From NCBI GenBank assembly GCA_002633115.1, contig NWBJ01000062.1, forward strand, positions 1 to 43,640: a stretch of 43,640 bases of DNA, in the 5' to 3' direction. The DNA comes from Muribaculaceae bacterium Zag1 (GTDB lineage Bacteria > Bacteroidota > Bacteroidia > Bacteroidales > Muribaculaceae). Both the position numbers and the translations under genes were made by a program. Shown piece by piece: positions 25,201 through 31,644 of the stretch. The first letter of the stretch is position 1. Each line of letters starts with the position of its first letter. The notes under the pieces were generated by a model. That model was given only the letters and a program-made list of their open reading frames with translations. It was not told the DNA's origin and ran no database searches.

Positions 25201-25782
25201 GCAACTAACCAAAACATCAATGTCTTGGTGCTTGACAACGAATGTTATTCTAATACTGGCGGACAGACATCAAAAGCCACTCCCCTTGGAGCGGTAGCCA
25301 AATACTCGCCTCTGGGCAAACGTGCCTTGAAGAAAGATTTGGCGCGAATCTTAACAGCCTATACTCATATATATGTGGCGCAAGTAGCTCTCGGAGCGAA
25401 TTATGACCAGACAATCCGCGCTTTCCGTGAGGCAGAGAGTTATAATGGCCCGTCTATAGTAGTGGCTTATTGTCCCTGCATTGAGCATGGAATCCGTAAA
25501 GGCATGGGTGATTCTATCATCGAGGAGAGAAAGGCGGTAATGTGTGGTTATTGGAATTTGTTCCGTTATGACCCTCGACGCCTGGCTCAAGGATTAGACC
25601 CATTCCAAGAAGACGCTCCCGCACCTCTCGCTGCAGATTTTGCACCATTCCTCGATGGAGAGGACCGCTACGCTGATCTAAAAATGTTAGACCCTGCCGA
25701 GGCTGAATTGCTGCGTCCAGCCCTGCGCAAACACCTATATTCTATCTATCGCCTTACTGATTTGCGCTCTCGTCAATCTTAA
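22255..25782 (+). CDS. nifJ: Pyruvate:ferredoxin (flavodoxin) oxidoreductase, single chain
   Basis: A 1175-residue homodimeric-type PFOR: pyruvate plus CoA to acetyl-CoA, CO2 and reduced ferredoxin, reversible. Domain order is normal. YPITP at 25-29 holds the conserved Thr28, though the usual following SSPM reads IAEM. IFGDHQDVM and ALNPERP-type segments (here GLNPERP) lie in the first half. Two [4Fe-4S] motifs start near Cys693 (CVTCTECSLVC) and Cys746 (CTGCGSCANIC). The proximal-cluster CGGCGE comes next. The ThDP site SNTGGQ is near 999, and the C-terminal CPCIEHGI closes the pattern. All cluster cysteines appear present. It follows the AEC gene by 35 bases with no hairpin, so it is likely co-transcribed with the oxalate genes. 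A related 2-oxoacid specificity cannot be excluded. Confidence 0.94.
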   Translation: MLKIMDGCEAATYVAYALSDVGTIYPITPIAEMGQLAQRWGLIEGRRNLMGQTMDVREMESELGAAGATHGAAAAGALATTFTCSQGLLLMIPNMYKIAGEQLPAVFHVGTRSIASHALSIFGDHQDVMACRATGFAFLASATVQETMDLALVAHLAAIDGSLPIVHFMDGWRTSNEYATIDTIPYETMATLVNWDKVKAIRKRGLNPERPIARGSAQNPGVYFQNREACNPLYNDFPAIVQNAMDRVGKAIGRSYHLVDYYGAPDAERVIVVMGSAAEVCKEALNHKEGEKVGVIQVRLFQPFPTKQLIDALPKAVKRIAVLDRTKEPGAIAEPLCLSVTAAVHRSGQDIKVIGGRYGLSSKNFDSSMAWAVWDYLNQAEPKDEFTVGIDDDVTHLSIPIQPLPITTPETYNAVFYGMGADGTVGGVKLAAHIASQSAGLYAQAYFNYSAKKSGGYTLSQLRLGHHPISTLYDIERAHLVSCNKATYIYRFDVLSTLLPEGIFLLNCPWDLDTLRYKLPNAMKKRLKELNAKMYTIDADAISMAVGLDVRINMVMITAFLNLCNVLNLNKCREELLTLVRKTYMHEGGTVVDSNIKAIEEAISALKEIDVDSLAPNLPQSLPQPESISNGMPPTSEATIEFVDKVARNCFELLGDKLPVSAFAPDGEVPPGTTAFEKRRIAQKVPVWDPQKCVTCTECSLVCAHAAIRPILMDEAEAAAAPFESITPKDGLQGYRFRIQVFAEDCTGCGSCANICPGHALDMQPAQPQWEEQRPNVDYACKHVSWKGGIEERFSVRGSQLYQPLLQFSGACGGCGETPYVKLLTQLFGERMIIANATGCSSIWGLSYPSNPYCCNAQGQGPAWANSLFEDNAEYGYGMAVAVEQQRSRLKQCAQYIASSPDSASQIAEAAKDWIASYDDPEAGRLLGNRLTEMISKSGSNLSAEEKAIVDNSDLLGSKSIWAIGGDGWAYDIGYAGLDHVLATNQNINVLVLDNECYSNTGGQTSKATPLGAVAKYSPLGKRALKKDLARILTAYTHIYVAQVALGANYDQTIRAFREAESYNGPSIVVAYCPCIEHGIRKGMGDSIIEERKAVMCGYWNLFRYDPRRLAQGLDPFQEDAPAPLAADFAPFLDGEDRYADLKMLDPAEAELLRPALRKHLYSIYRLTDLRSRQS

Positions 25783-25875
25783 GGAATAACCATATAATCA
25801 GTCACCTTTTTCCGACTCTCTCGGTGATGAAAAGTCTAAATAATGTACTCTGTAGATAAATTTTTCTTAAAATAT

Positions 25876-25906
25876 TTGGAAAACAAAACTTAATCCGTTA
25901 ACTTTG
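25876..25906 (+). promoter_or_regulatory. Promoter of the candidate non-coding RNA
   Basis: TTG at 25876-25878 and TAACTTTG at 25899-25906 are separated by 20 bases, the standard Bacteroidota -33/-7 arrangement. Transcription should begin near 25912. Confidence 0.75.
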
Positions 25907-25909
25907 CGT

Positions 25910-26196
25910 TAGATTTACAAAAGCGACAAGAGAGCCGCTTACAAGCGAGCCCAAAGATACGACCACACCAAAGCGATTGGGAAACTCGTCAATTATTACA
26001 TCCAATTCCGAGACAAGCTCGGTCAACCAATGGCGGGCCCCAGCCCGCTCCTTTGGGAGCGTGGTGCCGGCATTGCCGGCCAGGCGGATTACAAAGGTTG
26101 GCTAGCACTCAAATCTTGTCTTTCCGGAGTTTCATCGCATCCTTTGGTGTGGCTACCATACGAGCCGGAAGCCCAATCAGGCTTCCGGCTTTTTTA
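25910..26196 (+). ncRNA. Candidate structured RNA of about 285 bases
   Basis: Between a well-formed promoter and a strong terminator there is no ORF with a convincing start. Consecutive hairpins are visible: CCGAG/CTCGG (26008-26022), GCGGGC/GCCCGC (26033-26048), GCTCC/GGAGC (26047-26060) and GCCGGC/GCCGGC (26066-26080). It does not show the tmRNA tag, RNase P core or SRP loop motifs that I can recognise. One frame (from about 25920 to 26030) looks mildly protein-like but follows a TAG and lacks ATG, so a decayed gene is the alternative. It may be a free small RNA. Confidence 0.5.
26163..26196 (+). terminator. Strong intrinsic terminator
   Basis: AGCCGGAAGCC (26163-26173) pairs perfectly with GGCTTCCGGCT (26180-26190) around CAATCA, followed by TTTTTA. 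It ends the candidate RNA unit and isolates ftsE from it. Confidence 0.92.
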
Positions 26197-26223
26197 TAGT
26201 GCGCCACCTCTATTGGCCCAATG

Positions 26224-26326
26224 GCAGTGCGTAGCACGTCTTTTGTCTGTTTACCCCACATGGAGTGCGTAGCACGTAATGTGGGGTCAAGAATATCGCC
26301 CTGCTATGAATATGAGTGCGTAGCAC
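26224..26326. repeat. Three GTGCGTAGCAC hairpins upstream of ftsE
   Basis: AGTGCGTAGCACG occurs at about 26226, 26264 and 26313; each folds as GTGC-GTA-GCAC. The middle copy is enclosed by CCCCACAT (26254-26261) and ATGTGGGG (26279-26286), making a longer hairpin. The copies lie between the terminator and the ftsE start, with nothing else recognisable in the 175 bases. Confidence 0.75.
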
Positions 26327-26371
26327 GGCTCTCAAGAACGTATCAACAAATACTCTATATCCTTTTTGCCT

Positions 26372-27037
26372 ATGGCGAATATCATAGAATACCATAACGT
26401 AGAGCTGCGACGCAAAGAGCTCACCGTGCTCAAGGATGTGAATTTCAGCATCGAGCACGGCCAATTTGTGTACCTCATAGGCAAAGTAGGCTCAGGCAAG
26501 AGCACTCTGCTCAAGTCGATCTACGCCGACACTCCCATAAACGAGGGCGAAGCCCAAGTGCTCGACTACGACCTCGCCTCGATCAAGCGCCGACAGGTAC
26601 CCTACCTCAGGCGCCAGATCGGGTTTGTGTTCCAGGACTTCCAGCTCCTCTCTGACCGCAATGTCTATGCAAACCTCGAATTTGTGCTCAACGCCACTGG
26701 TTGGAAACGCAAAGCCGAAAAGGAAGAACGCATCGAGCAAGTGCTCAAGGCCGTGGGCATGGAGAAGAAATTCTACAAGATGCCACACGAACTCTCGGGG
26801 GGCGAACAGCAACGCATCGCCATAGCCCGCGCCCTGCTCAACAAGCCAAAACTCATCCTGGCCGACGAGCCTACTGGCAATCTTGACCCACATACAAGCG
26901 AACAAATCATGGCTCGCCTTTACGACATCGCTCTCAAAGGCACCACTGTGATGCTCGCCACTCATAACCTGTCGTTCCTGCCCGTGTTTGAGGGCACGGT
27001 ACTTAAATGTGAAAAGAAACGTCTTATAATGGAATAA
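26372..27037 (+). CDS. ftsE: Cell division ATP-binding protein FtsE
   Basis: A 221-residue ABC ATPase of the FtsE/LolD class. Seen: Walker [10 protein letters not shown] (37-45), Q-loop in FVFQDFQLL, signature LSGGEQQR (about 142-149), Walker [13 protein letters not shown], and H-loop ATHN. FtsE works with membrane protein FtsX to control peptidoglycan hydrolases at the septum. The start at ATG 26372 gives the usual N-terminus; a TTG six bases earlier is less likely. ftsX is not next to it, which is common in Bacteroidota. The downstream dacB, two bases after the stop, also acts on peptidoglycan, supporting a cell-wall operon. Confidence 0.88.
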   Translation: MANIIEYHNVELRRKELTVLKDVNFSIEHGQFVYLIGKVGSGKSTLLKSIYADTPINEGEAQVLDYDLASIKRRQVPYLRRQIGFVFQDFQLLSDRNVYANLEFVLNATGWKRKAEKEERIEQVLKAVGMEKKFYKMPHELSGGEQQRIAIARALLNKPKLILADEPTGNLDPHTSEQIMARLYDIALKGTTVMLATHNLSFLPVFEGTVLKCEKKRLIME

Positions 27038-27039
27038 AT

Positions 27040-28380
27040 ATGCGCCAACATCTACTCTTTTACCTCCTCCTGCTACTGCTCCCGCTCAATGCACTCTCTC
27101 AGACTCGCCTCGGATTCGAGGGCGAAGAATCAGCCTCGGTAGGCATCTATGTCAAAAATCTCTCAACCGGCCAAGTCGTGGCCTGGAACGACACCGCTCG
27201 CGCTCTGGCTCCAGCCAGCATCATGAAGTCGGTAACCTGCGCCGCTGCCATCTATTCGCTCGGCGACAAGTTCAACTTCATCACCCCCGTCTACCTCGAG
27301 GGCCAAGCCGAAGACAACTCATCCCACTGGGATGGCAACCTGGTGGTGCGCAGTTGCGGCGACCCGACGATCGACAGCGAACTCTTTAAGGACCGCACCG
27401 CTTTCAGCACCGAAATCGTCAATGCCCTCAAGAGCCTGGGCATCAAGTCAATCTCGGGCAAAATTATCATACGCCAACCCATGCTCGACCAGGGATGGCT
27501 GCCAGGATGGCAAATCGACGATGTGCCTTGGCCCTACGGAGCTGGCCTATTCGGTTTCAACTATCGCGACAATTACTACTCGCTCTGGCCAGCCACTGGC
27601 GAGACAAAGCCTTATGTGCCTGACCTAAAGATTACCCTGCAGTACAAAAAGGGCAGCACTGACTTGGCTCGCGGAGTGTTCTCCGACAATCTCATCGTCT
27701 ACGGTTCTGACCTTAAGAATCCCAAATGGAAAGTGAATGTGTCGATGAATGACCCTGCTCGCGTTTTTACTTACGAACTAACTCAAAAACTCAGCGCCGC
27801 TGGCATCAAGCTGTCGGATAAGGATGTCAAGCCCGATGCTGGCAAAGAGTTGCTCGTGGTTGAGCATTACTCGCCCAACGCCACAGCTATGCTGCGCAAG
27901 ATGATGCACGAGAGCCATAACCTGTATGCCGAGGGATTCCTGCGCGCTCTCGCTCCGGGCGAATCGCGCGAAAAGGCTATTCTGGCCGAGGCTCGTCTGT
28001 TGCAAGAAATGGGCGTATTCACTGGCGGCAACCGCGTGTGCGACGGCAGCGGCCTGTCGCGTGCCAATCGCTTGCAACCGCGCTTTATCGCCGATGTGCT
28101 CGAGGCTGCAGCCCTTGGCGAAAGAGGTAGCGCTTTTGTTTCGACCTTCCCACGCGCTGGCAAGGAAGGCACAGTGCGAAACCTGCTGGCTAAGACCTCG
28201 ATGGCTGGCCGCTTCGCTCTCAAGAGCGGCAGCATGAGCGGCGTGCAGTGCTATGCCGGCTTTAAGCTCGATGCCAATGGCAAACCGACACACACTGTGG
28301 TTATCATGGTCAACAGTTTCTTCTGCCCTCGCGCCCAAGTCCGTGCCTCAATCGAGAAACTCCTCCTCGACATCAAATAA
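27040..28380 (+). CDS. dacB: D-alanyl-D-alanine carboxypeptidase/endopeptidase (PBP4 type)
   Basis: A 446-residue periplasmic class C penicillin-binding protein that trims or cleaves peptidoglycan cross-links. An N-terminal signal peptide (LLFYLLLLLLPLNALS, cleaved near residue 20) precedes the serine-peptidase S13 motifs: SIMK with nucleophile Ser60 and Lys63, SHN at about 292-294, and KSG at about 395-397. The long insertion between the first and second motif is the domain typical of PBP4. Length is normal. Two bases separate it from ftsE, so they share an operon. It is followed by a heptamer repeat tract. Confidence 0.95.
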   Translation: MRQHLLFYLLLLLLPLNALSQTRLGFEGEESASVGIYVKNLSTGQVVAWNDTARALAPASIMKSVTCAAAIYSLGDKFNFITPVYLEGQAEDNSSHWDGNLVVRSCGDPTIDSELFKDRTAFSTEIVNALKSLGIKSISGKIIIRQPMLDQGWLPGWQIDDVPWPYGAGLFGFNYRDNYYSLWPATGETKPYVPDLKITLQYKKGSTDLARGVFSDNLIVYGSDLKNPKWKVNVSMNDPARVFTYELTQKLSAAGIKLSDKDVKPDAGKELLVVEHYSPNATAMLRKMMHESHNLYAEGFLRALAPGESREKAILAEARLLQEMGVFTGGNRVCDGSGLSRANRLQPRFIADVLEAAALGERGSAFVSTFPRAGKEGTVRNLLAKTSMAGRFALKSGSMSGVQCYAGFKLDANGKPTHTVVIMVNSFFCPRAQVRASIEKLLLDIK

Positions 28381-28401
28381 TCAGGTCGGCACCTTTTACT
28401 C

Positions 28402-28512
28402 ATTACTTATCACTTATTACTCATTACTTAATCCTGCGTTAGCCACCTTATCACTTATCCCTTATCCCTTATCCCTTATACTTTATCACTTATCCCTTAT
28501 ACTTTATCCTTA
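28402..28512. repeat. Heptamer repeat tract, family B complement
   Basis: About thirteen 7-base units of the ATCACTT/ATCCCTT/ATTACTT type in two blocks (28402-28429 and 28450-28512), separated by about 20 other bases. The tract ends five bases before the start codon at 28518. Confidence 0.85.
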
Positions 28513-28517
28513 CTCCC

Positions 28518-29168
28518 ATGGATCTCCTAAGATTAGTATTAGAAATAGAGGGCTGTCTGCGCGTGCTGCAAGCGCGCGATGATGAGGCAGCCAAAACCTT
28601 GCTCTTAGAAAAAATCGACCTACTCAAATCAGAGGCCGATGCCCTATATGCACCTTGCGCCCAAGAGTTCACCCCTCAGATGCAAGAGGCCATCGACCTG
28701 ATGATCCCCCAAATAGAACCAGAGCCACAAATCGAGCCAGAGACTGAGCCAGAGCCACAACCCGAGCCTGCGCCAGAGCCCCAGCAGGTCGATAATATCG
28801 ATAATCTCGATACTATCGATAATATCGACAATGCCGTGACAATCGAGCCTGCCCCCTTGAACATCCCGGTTGCTAATCTCGATAAATCAGACCCCGATAC
28901 TACCATCCGCATCGAGGATGTAATCTCTAATCGCGAGCTCAGCGACTTCACCAAGGCATTCACAATCAATGACAAATTCCGCTTCTCGCGCGAACTCTTT
29001 GGCAACAGCCAGGTGCAATTTACCGAGACTGTCAATCTGGTCAGCGCCATGGAATCGCTCGACGAGGCTTACGACTATTTCCTCAACGATCTCGGTTGGG
29101 ATGCCGACAATGAAACGGTAAGCGAATTTCTCGGCCTCGTGGCCAACCACTTCAATGCTTTAGGATGA
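28518..29168 (+). CDS. Acidic protein of unknown function upstream of rsmI
   Basis: A 216-residue protein in three parts: a helical N-terminus (1-60, LLRLVLEIEGCLRVLQARD), a low-complexity Glu-Pro-Gln stretch with IDN repeats (about 67-105), and a folded C-terminus (about 130-216) with NDKFRFSRELFGNS, which I associate with uncharacterised Bacteroidota proteins. No catalytic motif, signal peptide or membrane segment. Its stop overlaps the rsmI start by ATGA, so the two genes are translationally coupled. The repeat tract immediately upstream and a 9-base coding minisatellite at 28791-28832 make the gene length-variable in principle. Confidence 0.75.
   Translation: MDLLRLVLEIEGCLRVLQARDDEAAKTLLLEKIDLLKSEADALYAPCAQEFTPQMQEAIDLMIPQIEPEPQIEPETEPEPQPEPAPEPQQVDNIDNLDTIDNIDNAVTIEPAPLNIPVANLDKSDPDTTIRIEDVISNRELSDFTKAFTINDKFRFSRELFGNSQVQFTETVNLVSAMESLDEAYDYFLNDLGWDADNETVSEFLGLVANHFNALG
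28791..28832 (+). repeat. 9-base coding minisatellite
   Basis: Four to five units of GATAATATC with single-base changes encode repeated Asp-Asn-Ile/Leu in the linker of the unknown acidic protein. As the unit is a multiple of three, copy changes keep the frame. Confidence 0.75.
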
Positions 29169-29881
29169 GCGGAAAACTATACATAGTGCCCACCCCGGTG
29201 GGCAATCTGGCCGACATGGCTCCCCGAGCAATCGAGGTGCTGAAGCAAGCCAATCTGATTCTGGCCGAGGATACTCGCACCAGCGCCGTGCTGATGCAAA
29301 AATTCGGCATCAGCACTCCCATGGCAAGCCATCATAAATACAATGAGCACGACACGGTTGGCCAAATACTGGACCGCATCGAGGCTGGCGACACAATCGC
29401 GTTGGTGTCTGATGCCGGCACGCCGGGAATCTCGGATCCCGGCTTCCTGCTCTCCCGCGAATGCCGCCGTCGCGACATCCCGGTTGAAACGCTCCCGGGC
29501 CCTACGGCCTTTGTGCCAGCTTTGGTCAACTCGGGACTGCCCTGTGACAGATTTGTATTTGAGGGCTTTCTACCCCAGAAAAAAGGACGCGCCTCGCGCA
29601 TCCAAGCCCTTGCCGAAGATGACCGCACATTTATTATCTACGAATCACCGCTGAGACTTGCTAAGACGCTACAGCAACTGGCCGAGGCTTGCGGCCCAGA
29701 GCGCGAAGCAGCAGTGTCAAGAGAGATTTCTAAACTACACGATACAACCCATCGAGGTACCCTGGGGGAACTCGCTCAATATTTCAGTCAGAACCAACCG
29801 AGAGGAGAGATTGTTATTGTGGTGGAGGGAAAAACTGAAAAAGGTCCCCGCCAACACGTCAACAAGTATAAAGAAGCTTAA
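29165..29881 (+). CDS. rsmI: 16S rRNA (cytidine(1402)-2'-O)-methyltransferase
   Basis: A 238-residue SAM-dependent methyltransferase of the tetrapyrrole-methylase fold that modifies the ribosomal P site at C1402. Seen: LYIVPTPVGNLADMAPRAI at the N-terminus, LAEDTRTS, SHHKYNEHD, LVSDAGTPGISDPGF, and ETLPGPTAFVPALVNSGLP, all signatures of RsmI. The C-terminal extension found in some longer homologues is absent. The ATG overlaps the stop of the unknown acidic gene. It is followed by a lipoprotein gene 10 bases on. Confidence 0.97.
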   Translation: MSGKLYIVPTPVGNLADMAPRAIEVLKQANLILAEDTRTSAVLMQKFGISTPMASHHKYNEHDTVGQILDRIEAGDTIALVSDAGTPGISDPGFLLSRECRRRDIPVETLPGPTAFVPALVNSGLPCDRFVFEGFLPQKKGRASRIQALAEDDRTFIIYESPLRLAKTLQQLAEACGPEREAAVSREISKLHDTTHRGTLGELAQYFSQNQPRGEIVIVVEGKTEKGPRQHVNKYKEA

Positions 29882-29891
29882 CTTTCGTAGC

Positions 29892-30764
29892 ATGAAAAAA
29901 TTTTGGATAATCGCTTTGGGCACTCTCGCAATCGTGGGGTGCACCAATCAGAAGGACAAAGAAGACGCTGAAAACGCCAAGGCTCTCGCCGCAGCTACAC
30001 ATGCCGAGCTTGTACAGGCAGTGCAAGAACGCGACCAGCTGATTAATCTGATTAATGACATTACCACCACGACCAACCAAATCAAGGAGATGGAGGAGAT
30101 CGTGTCAATCAATGTCGGCAATGGAGAGTCAAATTCGCAACAAGCCCAAATCACCAACGACCTCGAAGCTATCAAGGCCACCCTGGCACAGCGTCGGCAG
30201 AAGCTCGAGCAACTGGAGGCTGACTTGAAAAGTTCAAAGACTAAGAATTCCAAGCTGCTGTCAACTATCGAGAATCTGAAACTGCAAGTGAGCAGCCAAG
30301 CAGCCGAAATCGAACAACTCCAGGCTCGCCTCAGCAGCGCCAATGAGGAGATTGCGTCTCTGCGCTCGCGCAACGATACTCTAATCACCCAGGTGCAGTC
30401 GGTTTCGATGCAAAAGGATTCTGTCCAGACGATTGTAAATCAGCAAGAGATTCAGCTCAATGCCTGCTACTATGCCATCGGCAGCAAGAACGAACTCAAG
30501 GAGAACAATATCATCGAGGGCGGCGGATTCCTGCGCAAGCAGAAGATCATGGCTGGCGACTTCGACAAGGATTTCTTCATCCAAGGCGACAAGCGCACCC
30601 TGCGCTCCATCCCGTTGCACTCGCACAAAGCTAAGGTGTTGACAAAATATCAGCCGTCGACATCCTACGAAATCGTTGATGTCAACGGCCAAAAAGTTCT
30701 CAATATCCTCGACCCTGACGAGTTCTGGGGAGTATCTAATTATTTAGTGGTTCAAATCGATTGA
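29892..30764 (+). CDS. Coiled-coil lipoprotein of unknown function
   Basis: A 290-residue lipoprotein with signal peptide and lipobox (IVGC, Cys17), followed by long helical coiled coil (about 25-185, rich in Glu, Gln, Ala and Leu). It ends in a globular domain (about 190-290) with NACYYAIGSKNEL, GGFLRKQKIM, IPLHSHKAKVL and DPDEFWGVSNYLVVQID. Similar C-terminal domains occur in unannotated Bacteroidota lipoproteins; no activity is known to me. I chose the ATG at 29892 because it gives the signal peptide; the frame extends further upstream inside rsmI. The last 21 bases overlap the convergent S1/P1 nuclease gene. Confidence 0.85.
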   Translation: MKKFWIIALGTLAIVGCTNQKDKEDAENAKALAAATHAELVQAVQERDQLINLINDITTTTNQIKEMEEIVSINVGNGESNSQQAQITNDLEAIKATLAQRRQKLEQLEADLKSSKTKNSKLLSTIENLKLQVSSQAAEIEQLQARLSSANEEIASLRSRNDTLITQVQSVSMQKDSVQTIVNQQEIQLNACYYAIGSKNELKENNIIEGGGFLRKQKIMAGDFDKDFFIQGDKRTLRSIPLHSHKAKVLTKYQPSTSYEIVDVNGQKVLNILDPDEFWGVSNYLVVQID

Positions 30765-31580
30765 TTCAAACTGAGGGGCCAGATTAATCATATCTTGTAC
30801 CCTCACATCTTGGTCGAAGATGAAATTCAGCACACTGGCCAAGCGCAAGCCTCCCTTAAGGAATTGCTGCTCAATCAGAGGAGTCCAGTCTGCGATATAG
30901 TCATAAGATATTTTAGTTCCTTCGGGCGTGGCGGCATACACAAGGTCGGCAAGTCCGAAGGTTTCTTTTCCCCAAGCGTCAAAGCTGCCGGCCACAATCA
31001 CGTCTTCCTCTTCGGGGGTCAGGCGGTCGAGCTGCTGTTGCCACTCGGTGTAGCTCCACTTATGGCCGCTCTCCACCAGGTCGGTATCCCACACTGAGTG
31101 AAGGTTGGTGTCCTTGTTGAAAAATTTCACCTTTACGGTGTTGCCCCCCAGGTCGCTGAGATGGCCCATGTGGAGGGGCTGGTGCAAGTCACCCATCAGG
31201 TGAGCAATCATCTTGATGGCCAGAGCCGACTGCTCCTGGGTGAGGGTGTCGCTCATCAGAGCCAACATCTGCTCCTCGAGGGCGCGCACGATGTCGCCGT
31301 CGGGATGATGGTGGGCATCTTCGTAAGCCTCGCCAGCGTCAATGTTCTTGTAATGCCAAGTCTTGCTATAGGCATATTCTGGCGTATGGCTGGCATTGTC
31401 GAGCCAGTTGGCCCAGTAGACCAGTGACTGTCCGCCGAGAATTGAATCCACGGCATGTTTTGTGGCGGGAGTCAGATGTTGTTCGGCTATGTACGCCGTA
31501 GTGTCGTGGCCTTTCTGGCCCCAAGCGTTGGCCAATAAGGCACAGCTTGCGACAACTCCCAATAGTAAAATTTTCTTCAT
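30744..31580 (-). CDS. S1/P1-type nuclease, secreted
   Basis: A 278-residue zinc-dependent nuclease of the S1/P1 family. Signal peptide residues 1-19 end ANA, leaving Trp20 as the mature N-terminus, as the family needs for zinc binding. Further ligands are visible: His25 in GQKGH, the Asp of NWLDN, the histidines of MIAHLMGDLHQPLHMGH, and the Asp of SVWDTDL. It would degrade single-stranded nucleic acids in the periplasm or outside the cell. The start at 31580 places the signal peptide correctly; an in-frame ATG 21 bases upstream arises from a tandem duplication. Its 3' end overlaps the convergent lipoprotein gene by 21 bases. nadE lies upstream in the same direction. Confidence 0.93.
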   Translation of the reverse strand: MKKILLLGVVASCALLANAWGQKGHDTTAYIAEQHLTPATKHAVDSILGGQSLVYWANWLDNASHTPEYAYSKTWHYKNIDAGEAYEDAHHHPDGDIVRALEEQMLALMSDTLTQEQSALAIKMIAHLMGDLHQPLHMGHLSDLGGNTVKVKFFNKDTNLHSVWDTDLVESGHKWSYTEWQQQLDRLTPEEEDVIVAGSFDAWGKETFGLADLVYAATPEGTKISYDYIADWTPLIEQQFLKGGLRLASVLNFIFDQDVRVQDMINLAPQFESIDLNH

Positions 31581-31619
31581 ATTGTCTATTATTTTTTTCA
31601 TATTGTCTATTATTTTTAA
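31578..31619. repeat. 21-base tandem duplication at the nuclease start
   Basis: Two copies of a 21-base unit (CATATTGTCTATTATTTTTT plus one base; 31578-31598 and 31599-31619) differ at two positions. Each carries one ATG on the minus strand in the same frame, giving MKKIIDN followed by MKKILLL. Confidence 0.85.
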
Positions 31620-31644
31620 TGTAAGGAGGGAAATTTGCTGGGTT

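Noticed and set aside
26030-26272. 80-codon ORF over the candidate RNA
   Set aside because: It runs straight through a strong terminator and its residues look like non-coding translation.
29658-29891. N-terminal extension of the coiled-coil lipoprotein
   Set aside because: It lies inside rsmI; the signal peptide and lipobox demand a start at 29892.
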